DNA of 64,000 bases. Source: Geosiphon pyriformis. Lineage: Eukaryota > Glomeromycota > Glomeromycetes > Archaeosporales > Geosiphonaceae. Positions 33,126 through 45,485 of this stretch are shown in pieces. The stretch lies in NCBI GenBank assembly GCA_016748015.1, contig JAAOMT010000200.1:680984-744983 (forward strand). The letters run 5' to 3'. Position numbers and translations under genes: made by a program. The first letter of the stretch is position 1; each line of letters starts with the position of its first letter. The notes under the pieces are model-generated. The model was not told where the DNA came from. It did not search any database and saw only the letters and a program-made list of their open reading frames with translations.

Positions 33126-33559
33126 AAAAAAAAGAAAAGAGAGAAAAAATAAATTAGTATTGTCAATCATTGTAATCAAGAGCAATTGGTCCAAATTGTT
33201 AATAGGTTTGAGATGGTTATGCTAAAAGCATCTGTTCTAGAATGGAGGTATGAGACAAGAGTTAATTCACGTAAATTCCACAAAGTTCAAAAACATAAAT
33301 TCGTGATTCTGATTTCTTTTAATAATTGGTTTATTTCAGAAGATGAAATAGGGAAGATAATAAAGGATGAAGGAATATGGATATTTTAATTTCTGGTCTA
33401 GAAGTTCATATCTAATTTTTTCTTCTTTGCTTTTTCTCACTTCTACAACTACTTGCTTTTATACATTCTTTTGGTTTTACAGGATTGCTTTCAATTGTCT
33501 CACTATCACTAACTATTGCTTTGTTGTTTCTGTTATTGCTTTGTTTTTCTACATTATCG

Positions 33560-33745
33560 CTAGTTATCCTATATTATAACACGTTATCTGATGTTATTAC
33601 ATGTTATTCTGTGTTATCCTGTATTATAACACATTATTCTACGTTATTGCGCACTATTCTGTGTTATCCTGCATTATAACACGTTATCCAACGTTATAAT
33701 GCGTTATTCAATGTTATTGCGCATTATTCTGTGTTATGTCACGTT
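33560..33745. repeat. degenerate GTTAT-rich tandem array in left LTR of D
   Basis: Units like GTTATTCTGT, GTTATCCTGC and ATTATAACAC repeat many times, with a higher-order period near 50 bases. The same array lies at 42700-42875 in the other LTR. Confidence 0.75.
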
Positions 33746-33795
33746 TTGGTCATATTTCTTCATAACTTTGGATCAGTTTTTCTACTCGGGTAACA

Positions 33796-33812
33796 TTATC
33801 CCTCTCTTTTTA
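33796..33812 (-). other. polypurine tract of element D
   Basis: On the minus strand AAAAAGAGAGGGATAA lies directly before the 3' LTR. Confidence 0.7.
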
Positions 33813-34600
33813 AAATTGAGCTCCTGCGAAACTGTATGTATCTGTTATCATGGCTTTGTTTGTGTAATGTTCGATTGTTGTCTCAAGTATTGTCTTTTGT
33901 AGGTCTTTGAACTGTTAATTGGTTATTTGTCCTATGCTGTTAACCATTATGGTTTTTATAGATCCATTCAGTAGTACGTTTGGGCAATGTTGGAAGGTGG
34001 CATATAGTTGGTATGCTGCTTTGTAATGTAGGGTCAGGTTGTTTTTCCCTACAAATTTTTCTACTTGTTGTATTGCTTCTTTGTTGAACGTTTTCTGGCT
34101 GAGGTCTTCGTATGGTGTTTTCAAGTCAAGCTGTTCTCCAATTTTGTAGAACCAATAAGCTAGAGGAAGTCTTTCTTTCCATTCCTGGGCATTGTCAGGT
34201 GTCCACTCCCCTGTTTTAGGGAGTTCGGTCTCATGAGCTAAAGCTTCTTTTATTTTTTCGAACTCGAGGACCAAGTATCTTCTTTTGTAACTTTTTTCTC
34301 GTTCTTTGCCTCCTTCTTTTCCATCTTTCGCCCAAAGGCAATTTTTTCTTCCACATTGCCTTTCGGGTGGTGGGTAGGGGAGGGAATGTTTAGTTTTAAT
34401 TAAACTTTTGTCTTTCCTTCTCTTGCTTTTATCTTTGTACTATATCTTTTTTTTATCAACTGTTATTTCTATTTGAGATGTCAATTTTTGAATTGTTTCA
34501 AATAATTGTTTAGATAATTTTAAAATTTGATCTGAAAGGTCTATGTTGAAATTTCTATCATTTCTTGCTGCTTTTCAGATGCTATATATATTTGAATTCT
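33796..34600 (-). pseudogene. third ORF of element D, unknown function
   Basis: The minus strand reads in one frame from about 34570 (L-S-K-Q-L-F-E-T-I-Q-K-L) with a TAG near 34440, a Lys/Arg-rich stretch, then an open part 33915-34274 with W-K-E-R-L-P-L-A-Y-W and Y-K-A-A-Y-Q-L-Y-A-T-F. Near 33917 is a TAA in place of Gln. The pattern matches the third ORFs of A, B, C and G. The exact start is uncertain. The basic stretch is specific to D. Confidence 0.7.
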
Positions 34601-34639
34601 CCAATTTAATTTGCTGCCCATTGTCTATGTTTTGATGAT

Positions 34640-35790
34640 AATGATTGGTTCCAGATCTCGTAGTATATCTTCTGGTCTGATTAATAAAATTTGTGTTCCT
34701 AGTTGAGGTACTGATAACAATGATTTCTGTTTTATATGATAAATTTTTAACTGATTTCCATGCGCTACTTTTTTTAAAATCCTGTCTTCCAATCGTAATT
34801 TGTAAGCTCTATTTTCTAACGCTTCGTGTATGTGAAATGAACTGTCCCACTTTGGGTTGAACTTTTCACTTCACTGTTTCTCAGCTTTTGTATGATGTAA
34901 CAGTACTTGGTCTCCAATCTTTAATTCCATTAGTTGTTCTGGCAGGTGTTTATCATGTCTTTCTTTTTGTCGTTCTTGAGCATGACTAATATTGTCAGCT
35001 GCTGTTCTTCGATTGTTTTCTAATGTTTCTATTAGCTGGTACATTCTTTGGTGTAAGGTAGTCTCAAAATTCTCTTCATTGATTGTTTCTGTTGGGTATG
35101 ACAGTATCACTTGTTCAATCGGTAACGTAGCTTTTCTTCCATAGACTAGTTTGAACGGTGTGAACTGAGTCGTATTTTGTTTCAATGTTCGGTATGCAAA
35201 GAGTACAGAAGGTATGAATAAGTCCTATTCTTGTCTGTTTTTATGACTTATTTTTGCTAGTGCTTTGCACAGTATTCTGTTAAACTGTTCTACCAGTTTG
35301 TTTGTTTGTGGGTGATATGATGATGATAAGGATCTCTTTATTTCAAACCATTGGCTTAGTTCAGTCAGCATATTATTAATGAAGTGTGTTCTCTGATCAG
35401 ATAATAATTCTTTCGGACATTTATGTCGGCAAATTAGGTCTTGATGCACAAATTCGGTGACTGTTTTGGCATCGGCCACTTGGATTGCTCTGGCTTCTGG
35501 CCATTTTGTAAGATAGTCTATGGCTACAGCGATATAGCAATTTCTTTGAAATGTAATTGAAAGAGGTCCAACCAAATCAATCCCGATTCTATCAAATGGA
35601 TTTCCAACTGGAATGGGTTGAAGTGGTTCTGTTGATCTTGTTCCTCCTCTTCACTGGCATGCGTCACAATTGAGCACGTATTCGAAAATGTCTTTGTGCA
35701 TCATTGGCCAATAGTATAAGTTTAGTGTTTTTTTGAGAGTAGTGTCTTTGTTAAAGTGTTCTGCAGTCGGATCTGAGTGCACGCTATATA
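34640..35790 (-). pseudogene. pol: integrase of element D
   Basis: The zinc-binding region (about 35660-35790) is damaged (C-x2-C recognisable near 35660). Core: I-A-V-A-I-D-Y-L-T-K-W-P-E-A, L-S-D-Q-R (second Asp, about 35395) and K-L-V-E-Q-F-N-R-I-L (Glu, about 35280). The remainder (34871-35185) includes T-P-F-K-L-V-Y-G-R and the linker to a GPF/Y-like tail near 34830. Confidence 0.87.
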
Positions 35791-36002
35791 GTATAGTTTC
35801 TCTTTCACTGTCCATGATTAGTCGTTATGAGTTGGGGTGGTTTCAGCATTCTTATTAATATAGTTGGTTGTCTTGAATAAAATAATTTCAGGCTTGTTTT
35901 TGTATGGTATTTTGTTCCTGTTGAGATAATATCTCCTTGAAACGTAGTGTCGATAGGTACTGATGTAGTTGTTGATAAGTGAGTGTGTCCATAAGTCTGG
36001 GA

Positions 36003-37270
36003 TTAGGTTTGTGGCATCCTCGACAAACTGTCGGCATTGGTGTTCTTGAATTCTTCCTTGTAATGGACTTTGAGTGGGAATTGTTGTAGATAAGTACTCC
36101 ATCTTGCATATTTTTTTTCTAGTTGTGGATTGTTGAGTAACCAAATAAGTCCTTTGTGGTCGGTATATAGGTCAAATGGTTGACTGAGGTAATGTTTCCA
36201 AGTCTGTATGGCCCAATAAATGGCGAGACATTTCAGATCTGTTGTGCTGTAATTTTTTTCTGCTGGGCTAGTGCTGCGACTAGCATAGGCAACTGGGTGT
36301 TCTCTATTGTCTGGTCCTATCTGTGATAAGACTGCTTCTAAAGCATTTTTCGAGGCATCTGTAGCAACAATAAACCGTTTAGTGAAATCTGGGTAAATCA
36401 GGATTGGGGATGTGATCAATCGCTGCTTGAGATAGTCAAATGCTTTTTGTTGATCTTCCTTTCACAAGTACAGTACATATTTGGACAACAATTGATGGAA
36501 TGGTTTTGTGATGTTCAAGAAATCTTTAACAAATTAACGATAATATCTTGCTAATCCTAGAAATCTTCGTAATTCTCTGAGGTTAATTGGAGCTGGAAAA
36601 TCCTTGACTTTTTGTACTTTATCTGGATTGGATTTAACTCTATCCTTGCCAATTACATGTCCTAGAAATTTTAACTCAGTTTTTCTAAAGAAGCACTTCT
36701 TAGAATTGAGTTTCAATCTGGCACTATAAAGGCATTTGTTGCAGGTAGAGCAGATGGTCTTCAAATGTTTCGGAGAACACGTTTGTGTTGTCTAGGTAAA
36801 CTACTACTGATTTCCAAAGGATTTCTTTGTATACTACATCTATCAGGCATTGAAATGTGGCAGGAGCATTACAAAGTCTAAAAGGCATTATGTTAAACTC
36901 GAAGTTTCCGTCTCGAGTGGTAAACGCTGTTTTTCTTTTGTCTTTGGGGTCCATTTCAACTTGCCAGTAACTACTTGCTAAATCTAATGATGAGAACCAT
37001 TTCTTTTTTCCTAGATTGTCCAGAATTTCTTGGATGAGGGGAGTGGGATAACTATCTTCTCGTATGACGCTATTTAGTTTTTGATAATCTACGCAAAATC
37101 GCACTTTTCTGTTTTTCTTGGTGACCAAGACTACTGGCAAGGACCAAGGGCTTAACAATTCTTTGATTAGGTCGTTATTAAGCATCCGTTGCACTTCTTG
37201 CTTAATTAGGTTATCGCCAGATAGGAGTACGCAGTAAGCTCATTGCTTAATTGGTCAAGCGTCTTCTGTA
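36003..37270 (-). pseudogene. pol: reverse transcriptase and RNase H of element D
   Basis: RT: F-C-V-D-Y-Q-K-L-N, L-D-L-A-S-S-Y-W, M-P-F-R-L-C-N-A-P-A-T-F-Q and Y-L-D-N (second Asp to Asn). A deletion near 36735 shifts the frame. RNase H (36003-36419): V-A-T-D-A-S-K-N-A, T-T-D-L-K, Y-T-D-H-K-G-L and T-N-A-D-S-L-S-R. The catalytic Glu site reads Asp-Leu-Lys, so it may be lost. Confidence 0.88.
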
Positions 37271-37706
37271 TTAATCTGATGCTTCACAATGTCGGTGTGT
37301 CCAAACTCATTTTTGCTGGCAAAGCATACTGATTCAGAAAGACTTTGAGTTGTATTTGTTGCAGGGTACTTAAATTTCCTAAATTCAATTTATTGATCTC
37401 TTCTGGTGTGAACAAGTAACTTTCTTTTGGCAAATTCCATACTTGTGAAGTAATGTCACAGAATAAGAATAATTGTGCAAAATCTGGAATGGACTGGGGT
37501 TTTTCAGGATTCTGACTATCTGCGGATATGAAACTGACAAGAGTTCTTTCAGGGATTTCAATGACATCTTCTGTTGGGTTGTGGATGGGGATTTTGAAGT
37601 GTTTATGGGCTTTGGCTGGTAGGTATAGATTAGCAACATTGGCTAGGGAACAGATTTTGGGACTGGCTTTGAATAATAGGGCTTGATCTTGGATCTTTCG
37701 ATTCAC
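37271..37706 (-). pseudogene. pol: linker between dUTPase and RT, element D
   Basis: Minus strand: a beta-rich block with Y-L-P-A-K-A-H...I-P-E-R-T-L-V-S-F, then the block with L-F-T-P-E-E-I-N-K-L-N and L-K-V-F-L-N-Q-Y that precedes RT. A small deletion near 37320 shifts the frame within the conserved F-A-S-K-N-E-F-G segment. Confidence 0.7.
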
Positions 37707-37841
37707 TTTAAGAATGTATTGTCAGTATGGGAAAATGGAGATGACGGTGTTGATGTGGATAAATTCTACCTGGTTACTGTCTTCCTTCATAAAATTAACT
37801 GGTATGTTTCCTCTTTCACTTGATCCAAACTCGTTGATTCC

Positions 37842-38510
37842 TTAGGCAGTGAGGCCTAACTCTTCTTGGGTTGTTACCGGGGTTAATTGGAGTATTTTGA
37901 CTAGGAGTAGAAAGATAGCTTGGGCAATCTTTTCTTGTGATTCTATTTTGTAGGGTCTGTTCAAATTGTTCTGTAGCATTATAATGATGTTTTCTGTGTA
38001 ACTGGCATTAATGATTTCTCTTTTTATGTCGATTCCTTTCTTGGCTAGACTAGATTGAGAGGCAACTTGTACCATTGTACTAACAGGAATTTCTAACATT
38101 ATCTTAAGATCTATTTTTATGAGGGAATGTGGGGCTATAATGATGGGTGATTGTCCGGAGTATTGTAGGTCGAAACTGGCATCAGTGTTATGCGCTCTTT
38201 CGGGGCAGATTCTTTCCTCGTTGTTACTGTACCATTTTAGCTCTAGTTCTTTGGATAGGTTGGAATATACAAGATACTGTTCTGTTTCAGTATTCTCAGT
38301 TGGATTTTGAAATGACATGTCCTCGGTGATCAATACCTCTTTTTCGGGTTCAGGTAGTTTGGTGATTGGAAACAGTATTTTTGAAGGCGAATTGAACATG
38401 AGATTACATTCATCACAGTACTGGAAGTAACAGGGGATCAAACAGTGATCACATAGTTTGGTATTCAAATTGGCCAATCTTTGCTCCTGTTCCTCGCAAG
38501 TTGGGGCCAA
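37842..38510 (-). pseudogene. pol: dUTPase domain of element D
   Basis: Motif I A-S-F-D-L, II S-Q-S-S-L (Arg to Gln), III E-I-I-N-A-S-Y-T-E (catalytic Asp to Asn), IV E-K-I-A-Q-A-I, V degraded to G-I-N-E-F-G-S-S after a stop at 37842. The Cys knuckle L-C-D-H-C-L-I-P-C...C-D-E-C is fused at its N-terminus. The enzyme would be inactive. Confidence 0.9.
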
Positions 38511-39130
38511 TTTCTGATATCAGTTCTGAAATGCATCTGGGTCATCTGTGAAGAAATCATCCTCGGGGTAGTCAGGTCCAGTATATTCGGGTGTTCAAGG
38601 GTTGTTCTTAATTTCTCATATTTCTTTGGGTGTGGTGCCTTCGGCCTTGGCGCTTGCTATTCTCCAGATTTTGTGGTCATTGTGTGGATAACTGTCTAGC
38701 CTATTGAATGCTTGTTTCCAAGCATTCTTGATGGGGGTTCCCTTTCATACCCAATTGTTAATTAATATGGTGTATTGACAAGCCTTGTTGCATGTTCCTC
38801 CTCTGCCAGGCACATCATTCCAGAGTCCTTCATCTGGCAGGATTTTGCCACATGTGAGGCACTGCATGTGGTCCCACTTGCCTTGTCATTTTGGTCGTCC
38901 AAATCTTTTCAGTAAACAAGGCCTGCAATAGTATTTGGTAGTAGTGGGCCATTCTTTGTTGTTCCCGATACATGCACCCATAGTGGATAGTTTTTTTCCA
39001 CAATTAATACATATTAGTCTTGAGGGTTGGTAAAATAAGTTTCTTTGGTCTGAGGTTATGTATCTTAGTAATGACGATTGGAATTCTTCTTCAGCTCTGC
39101 CTTTTCCTTTTTTTTCTCAGGTTAGTGGTG
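38511..39130 (-). pseudogene. Cys-rich module of element D
   Basis: Minus strand: L-I-C-I-N-C-G-K-K-L-S, Y-Y-C-R-P-C-L, C-L-T-C-G-K and C-N-K-A-C-Q-Y pairs with W-N-D-V-P-G-R-G between them. A helical region with the same layout as in C follows. The cysteines are better preserved here than in the other copies. Confidence 0.75.
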
Positions 39131-39797
39131 GAGGTAGTTCAGTTCGATAATCATCCACCCATGAAATCTGATAGGTCTCGATGGTTGGTGACATTGATGT
39201 GTCTTCAAATTCAATAAAGGGTTCCTTAATACGTTGGTTTTTAAAGTGTCCACACATAGCTGGAACTCGGACATGCTGTTCGTTGAACGTGAGTTGAAGT
39301 TTTTGGGTGTTTCAGTTAAGAGCAGCATTGGCTTTTGACAACCAGTCATTTCCTACTAAAGCTTGATATTGAGTAGCTTCCATGATGAGTACTTTAGTAG
39401 GGATTTGGATTCCATTAATCTTGAAGGGGAAGTTGTCAATTTCTCCTATTGGGGTTTTTGTGTTTCCATCTGCTGTAATGATCTGAGCAGTAGCAGCACA
39501 GTTTACTCAGTAACCTAGTTGGTCCATGAGCTGCTTCATGATTATGCTACTGGCTGATCCGCTATTCAGGATTAATTTAATGTCTATTCCTCCGACTCTG
39601 GCATTGGTATATAGGGCCATTATTGGTTTATCTTGATTGATGGCTGCTTCACTAAAAAGGCTATGTGTGTTTAAATTATCGATATTAAAAGGAAATATGG
39701 TGGCTAGGGTGGTGTCTTTGGTAATAGTGGCTGGTGAGATATTGCTTTTTGTTTGCTTGGAAGGTTGAGAGATTCGTTCTATATCTCCTCCTTCCAC
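39131..39797 (-). pseudogene. pol: protease domain of element D
   Basis: Minus strand: L-I-L-N-S-G-S-A-S-S-I at about 39570, with the catalytic Asp changed to Asn. A stop lies at about 39505. The E-A-T-Q-Y-Q-A-L-V-G-N-D-W-L block is at about 39340-39380. Confidence 0.82.
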
Positions 39798-40029
39798 AGG
39801 TGTAGATTTATCAAAACCTTGGTCTTCTATAAGACTGAAATAGGAAGCTTGATTCGGGTATCCAGTTGGTGTTGGTCAAGATTGGGCAGGACCGCGAGGG
39901 ATTGGTTGAGACAGTCCACTGTTGGTTTGCACCTAATTGCTATTGAAATTCCTCCATCCCTGATTATAGTCTATAGCTTGAAGTCTGGATGGGCTGTAAG
40001 GGGAAGTTTAATAGTGAGGGATTGTTTGT

Positions 40030-41777
40030 GTCATTGGTGGTAGTTAATAATAATTCTGGGGTGGTGGTTGAGTGTATGGGACTTGTTGTGTGTATAAGGG
40101 TGGTTGATTCTGAGGTATGGAATATTGGGATACCATGTTTTGTTGATATCTGGGTTGCTGGTATGGATTTCCTTGATTTTGGTCCATGATCTTCCTTCTG
40201 CAGTCACAGACGATGTGTCCAGGTTTCTGGCAGTAGTAGCAGTTGTGGGGATCAGATCTCCAAGGTTGTTGCTGTTGCTGACAGTTTTGTTGCTGTGGGT
40301 ATCTGCTGTTATTGTTATTTTCTCTCCGTTGGGGTGGTTGGTAAGTTCCTGTAGTTCCAGCTAAGAATCTCTCAATTTTCTGAGTTAGTTTTTCACTCAA
40401 TTAGGTTATCTTTGCATCGATGTCAGAGGTTCCATTAATGGCTAAATTAATGGCTTAGGTATGGTTTGCTTCTTGTTCTGTAGACTCAAAATCATGAGCA
40501 AGAGTGATGGCGTCTTGTAAACTGGTCAGATGGCGGGGTCTTATGGATCTTAGAATACTACTTCGCAATTTTTTAATGAATTGATTAAGAACTTGCACCA
40601 TAGTGTAGTAGTCCCTTTCGATAACTAATATTTGACACAGGATTTGATTGAATTGTCTGAGATAAGTAGTTACTGCTTCGTGATTTTTTTGTTTAATTAT
40701 GCTGAATTGATTCTGCAATCAGATTAATGTATTGGAGTCACAGAAGTATTGCAGAAATGCGAGTTTAAACTCAGTAAAGAAGGTAGGCTTCTCTGCTAGG
40801 CTCTGGTACTACAAATTGGCGGTTCCGGTCAGAAAGAACAGCAGTGCCTGAACTGTGTGGTTGTTGTTCCAACCATTAGCGGTAATTGCTTTCTCGGCAT
40901 CCACGATCCAAGAATATGCATTATCTTCTTTACCAGAGAATTTTTTTAATTTAACAATATCCCGGTAAGCCATAATCTGGTTAATGGGTGGGGTGTTACT
41001 AGTTATGTTTAAAGGGATTGGTGTCCGCGTATTCGAGTGTTCTCCGGGTGCTAATACTGGTTGCTTTCCTTTGTCACTTGAACCAATAGGTTGTAAGATA
41101 GCTGTTTCTTCCGTCAGAGGAGATGCTGATTCTGCTAGGTTTTGTGCTGGTGGCTGTTCCCAAGTTGATGAGTTTCCTTCTGTTTGACTGGCTGCTGGGG
41201 TAAGATTTCCAAACAGCAATCCGTATTTTTCTAGTAATTTGGTCCAACTGTGTTGATTCCAAGGGTGTGAATTTCCAGGAGTTCGTGGTGTTTCCAACTG
41301 GGTTTCCAGGGGTGGGTTGAATACAATTCTACTTTGGGGTGTCTGATGATATGAGAAAGTTGTTGGGAAGAGGACCCTTGGTTTTTTGTTGACCATGGAC
41401 TTGGCTTGGGCAGTTATGGGGTTGTTGGATTTGTTTTCATATTCCTCAGAGTTGGATTCCACTGGTTGTTGTACTTGAGGGAATCGTTGTGCCACGTAAT
41501 ATTTAATGTCTGTATCGATTATACACAGAGTTTCAGTGATTGCTCAGGTAGTTGTGGCTGTTGAGTACCCTAGTAAGCTTTGATGGATTTGTTCTCCAAG
41601 TCTTCCTATATCAGTTGCGCGGCCTAACAAGCAGTCAATTTTTGCGTTGATATAGTTACAAAAATCACTTTCTGCATAAGTGGTTCCTGCTGGTATTCCT
41701 AGGTCTTTTCGAAAGTATTGAAATAGTGCTTTTCTGTATGAGGAGTGGTCTTTTCCTATTGTTCTAATAGTCACCAC
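40030..41777 (-). pseudogene. gag: gag of element D, probable GTG start
   Basis: The N-terminal conserved part starts at a GTG at 41777 (context AAA-GTG-G) without an ATG between primer site and that point. Upstream in the frame there is a TGA. Capsid-like parts are 40455-40718 and about 40800-41010, with a Pro/Ser/Thr-rich linker before. The CCHC knuckle at about 40205-40250 reads C-Y-Y-C-Q-K-P-G-H-I-V-C-D-C. A Gln/Pro/Tyr-rich tail follows. Several stops are Gln or Trp changes. Confidence 0.85.
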
Positions 41778-41819
41778 TTTTATGTATTTTTGGGGGTGCT
41801 CTGTCTCTGTGGATTTATA

Positions 41820-41837
41820 ATCTCACAGAGAACACCA
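41820..41837 (-). other. primer binding site of element D
   Basis: Minus strand TGGTGTTCTCTGTGAGAT, two bases after the 5' LTR. It differs by few bases from the sites of C (TGGTGCTCTCTGTAAGAT) and E. Confidence 0.65.
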
Positions 41838-41839
41838 AA

Positions 41840-42928
41840 TGTTATGGGTAAACTTGGTGGGTATGGGAAATGGTAACGTTTGGTGCTCTCAATTATTGAT
41901 GATGCATCTTCTGCGTAATTTTGTTGGCTTAGTTTTGATTATCAGTCTCTGAAGGTCTATTCCTGGATGTGAATTTTACCCGTTGAGTTCTTTGGTTATA
42001 AGGCACAAAGTTTGTCTTTCATCAATTACAACATTTTTCGTAAATGTAAGCTTTCTTCTCCAAGCTAACAAGTGCAGTTGTTAGGGTCTGGTGTTGTCTT
42101 TTCACTCTTCTGGTAAGCTAACAAGATAATGTTAATATCCAAAACTTAGGGAGAGCTTTTCTCTTTTACCAGGCTATTACGAAGTCTATTCTCAGACAGT
42201 CAATTTTACTATGTTGCCGCTCCACAAAAAAATAAGACAGAAAAAGAAAGAAAAAGAAAAAGAAAAGAAAAGAGAGAAAAGATAAATTAGTATTGTCAAT
42301 CGTCGTGATCAAGAGCGATTGGTCCAAATTATTAATAGGTTCGAGGTGGTTATGCTAAGAGCATCTGTTCTAGATTGGAGGTACGAGACAAGAGTTAATT
42401 CACGTAAATTCTACGAAGTTCGAGAACATAAATTCATGATTCTGATTTCTTTTAATAATTGGTTTATTTCAGGAAATGAAATAAGGAAGATAATAAAGGA
42501 TAAAGGGGTATGGATATTTTAATTTCTGGTCTAGAAGTTTGTATCTAATTTTTTTTTCTCTGTCTTTTCTCACTTCTATAACTACTTGCTTTTATACATT
42601 CTTTTGGTTTTACAGGATTGCTTTCAATTGTCTCGCTATCACTAGCTATTGCTTTGTTGTTTCTGTTATTGCTTCGTTTTTCTATATTATCACTAGTTAT
42701 CCTATGTTATAACACATTATCTGACATTATTACATGTTATTCTGTGTTATCCTGCATTATAACATGTTATTCTATGTTATTGCGCACTATTCTGTGTTAT
42801 CCTGCATTATAACATGTTATCCAATATTATAACACGTTATCCAATATTATTGTGCATTATTCTGTGTTATGTCACGTTTTGGTCACGTTTCTTCATAACT
42901 TTAGATCAGTTTTTCTACTCGGATAACA
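41840..42928 (-). repeat. 5' LTR of element D
   Basis: 1089 bases, TGTTAT to ATAACA on the plus strand. It matches 32589-33795 apart from the poly(A) run. Differences are mostly transitions, many at CpG. Confidence 0.93.
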
Positions 42929-44600
42929 CCAAAAAGAATAGATGTGGCTGATTTTGGATGTGATTGGAGTTTCCCTGATTGTTGCATCATTGTGGCAGTT
43001 GATAGACTGCTCGATTGTCAGTTAAGTACTCCTTTAATTTTTGATTGATGGAATCACTGAATTGTTTCAATTTAGAATCCAATTCAGATGATCTATTCAT
43101 TACTAGATTAACAGCTTGGACGTGGTTAGCTTCGAGTTCGGCTGCTTCAAAATCTCTGGTGTTAGTAACAGCTGCTTGTAAATCTGCTGGATGTAGTGGA
43201 CGTACACGCTGGAGAATACTACTGCATAAGCCTCTGATAAATTGATTCAACACTTGAGCCACTATGAAATAATCAGCGTTAATAGCTTGGATCTGGCACA
43301 GGCATCTATGGAATTGTCCCAAGTACATGGTAACAGCTTCAGTGTCCTCTTGTTTAATGGTAATGAAAGTATTTACCAAACAGTTGATACTATTATTATT
43401 ACTGAAATATCTTAGGAACTCCTGCTTAAATGCGTCGAACGTTTGAGGTTTTGCAACTAAGCTTTGATACCATGAATCTGCAGTATCTTGGAGAAAATAT
43501 GGAATTGCCTGAAGAGCTTTGTCGTCATTCTAATTGTTTGCCGTGATTGCTTTGGCAACATCATTCAACCAAGCTTGAGCATCATCCTCTTTACTGGTAA
43601 ATTTTTCTAATTTGGCAATTGGTGCATAGGCCATCAGTACTATAGGTTGCTGGGGCTGTTGAGGCGGCTGTTGCTGAAGTTGTTGAAGAGGTAATGGTTG
43701 TTGAGATGGTACTTGAGGTGGTTGAATTGGCTCACTGATTGGCTCGATTGGTGATTGATCGATGACAATAACTGGAGGTAGGTTTTGCTGATGAATTAAG
43801 TTGGGGTTTTGATTTTTTTGATTTGGCAGGGTTTGAATATTCAGAGTTTCGATTTTCGGATTTTCTAAATGTTGCTGAGTTTGAATGTTTGGGTTTTCTA
43901 GGATCAGGTTTTGGTAATTAAATTCCTGATCCTTGTCTTTTTCTTCTTCTGATTTAGTAATTTTCCAGGGACTGACAGTTCCGAAATCTGGTTGATGAGG
44001 CAGTGATCAAAACCCTGATGGTGTTGGTAATCTCGATTTAAATCCTTCAAAATAATTGCCATATGCTCCTAATAGTTTGTTTGTTTTTTGTTTACTCTGA
44101 AATGTGATTTTTGCTAGTGGTATCTTTATACTGGTGAATGCGTCTGCTAATGTGATGTTGATGGTACTTCTGGGCATGTGATAGTATAATGAATGTATCG
44201 GAAATTCAATTTTTTGTTTCTTTCAGTTAAGAATTTGTATTTTTTTAGGTGTTACTGCTGGTGTCTGTAGTTTTTTTTTGCTTTTGTTCTAGTAAGTAAT
44301 AGAGAATGTTCTTTGCGTATATTTTTCAATTTCTTGGTTGATTTCTCTGATGATAAGTGCAAAGCTGTGATTTCTTGATAAGTTGGTGTGTTAGATTAGT
44401 TCTGAATAGAAATTTTCTCTTGCTGATTCAATGTCAACTGGTCTTCCTAGGAAATCTGTGATTTTTTCGTTGACATAGAAGTTAAAAGCTAATTTTGCTG
44501 GGTAATGGTTGTTGTTTAGGCCTAGCTGCTGGCTGTAGTGTTGAAATAAAGATTTCGTAAATCCTAAATGGTTTGTTCCTATTATTTCTGATTCTGCCAC
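42929..44600 (-). pseudogene. gag: gag of element C (N-terminus and capsid), probable GTG start
   Basis: Starts at a GTG at 44600 in AAA-GTG-G context. The N-terminal domain (F-T-K-S-L-F-Q-H-Y; F-Y-V-N-E-K-I) aligns with B and D. A Pro/Gln-rich linker spans about 43650-43900. The capsid (42990-43640) is well preserved: A-Q-A-W-L-N-D-V-A-K-A-I-T-A and V-A-Q-V-L-N-Q-F-I-R-G-L. It is cut at 42929 by D and resumes at 32588. Confidence 0.87.
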
Positions 44601-44642
44601 TTTTGGTTTGGTGTTGTTGGTGCTGGTTTTCTGTAGAATTAT

Positions 44643-44660
44643 ATCTTACAGAGAGCACCA
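44643..44660 (-). other. primer binding site of element C
   Basis: Minus strand TGGTGCTCTCTGTAAGAT, two bases after the 5' LTR end. Conserved with D and E. Confidence 0.65.
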
Positions 44661-44662
44661 AA

Positions 44663-45485
44663 TGTTACAGATAATTATTTCTGGTTTGGGAATAAATAAC
44701 AAACCTGTAACTTGGTGCTCAAAAGCTATTGATTTCTGTTAATGTTGGTATTGGTAATCTGAAGGTTCTGATATCTGAAGGTTTTGGGTTGAGTTTTTTG
44801 TATAATGGACAGAGATTCAATTATAATTGTAATAGTCTTCAGAATTGCAATTCCGTCCAATTTCTTTCTCAGCATGGAGGCCAGATTTATTCTGGCAGTC
44901 GTGCCTTTCTGGTAAGCTATCCGATAATATATAAAATTCTACCCTTATTTCTGGGTCTTTTATCAGACTATCCGTGACGTCAATAACTCAGTGCTTTTAA
45001 TTCTTAATCAATTAGTATACAACAACAAAACAAAGACTGAAAAGAAAAAAAAGAAAGAAAAGAAAGAAAGCAAAAAATATAAAATAAAGCCAATAAGCTA
45101 AGGCGATTCTAATTTGTATCTTATCAATAATGGTGATCAAGAGCTATTGTTTTAGTATGATTAAGTATGTGCTACTATCTACATAAAATGTTGATAGTTG
45201 AGAATGGATTTGAGATAGTGAATAATTATTTATTTAATATTTGTAATGTGGAAGGTTGCTTAGGTTTTAAACTAAACTGGATGTCCTTCTTTCTACTCCT
45301 AACGCTATCCCTATATATACATAATTGAGATTTTTCAATTCTTCAATTCTTCACAATAGGAATCCTGGAATTTCTAGAATCCTGCAATTCTTAATGAGAG
45401 GAATCCTGGAATTCCACATTTTACTACATCTACTCTGATTGGCTAATTTATATCTTAATATAATTTCTATAATTTATGAGTAACA
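44663..45485 (-). repeat. 5' LTR of element C
   Basis: 823 bases, TGTTAC to GTAACA on the plus strand. It pairs with 15120-15993. Confidence 0.93.

Noticed and set aside
33367-33902. Hydrophobic plus-strand ORFs in the LTR of D
   Set aside because: They lie in the GTTAT-rich array and recur in the other LTR; no start context or conserved protein.
45448-45485. C-terminal residues of the RT-RNase H ORF of E beyond 45486
   Set aside because: These codons are in the LTR of C; the true continuation is at 15119.
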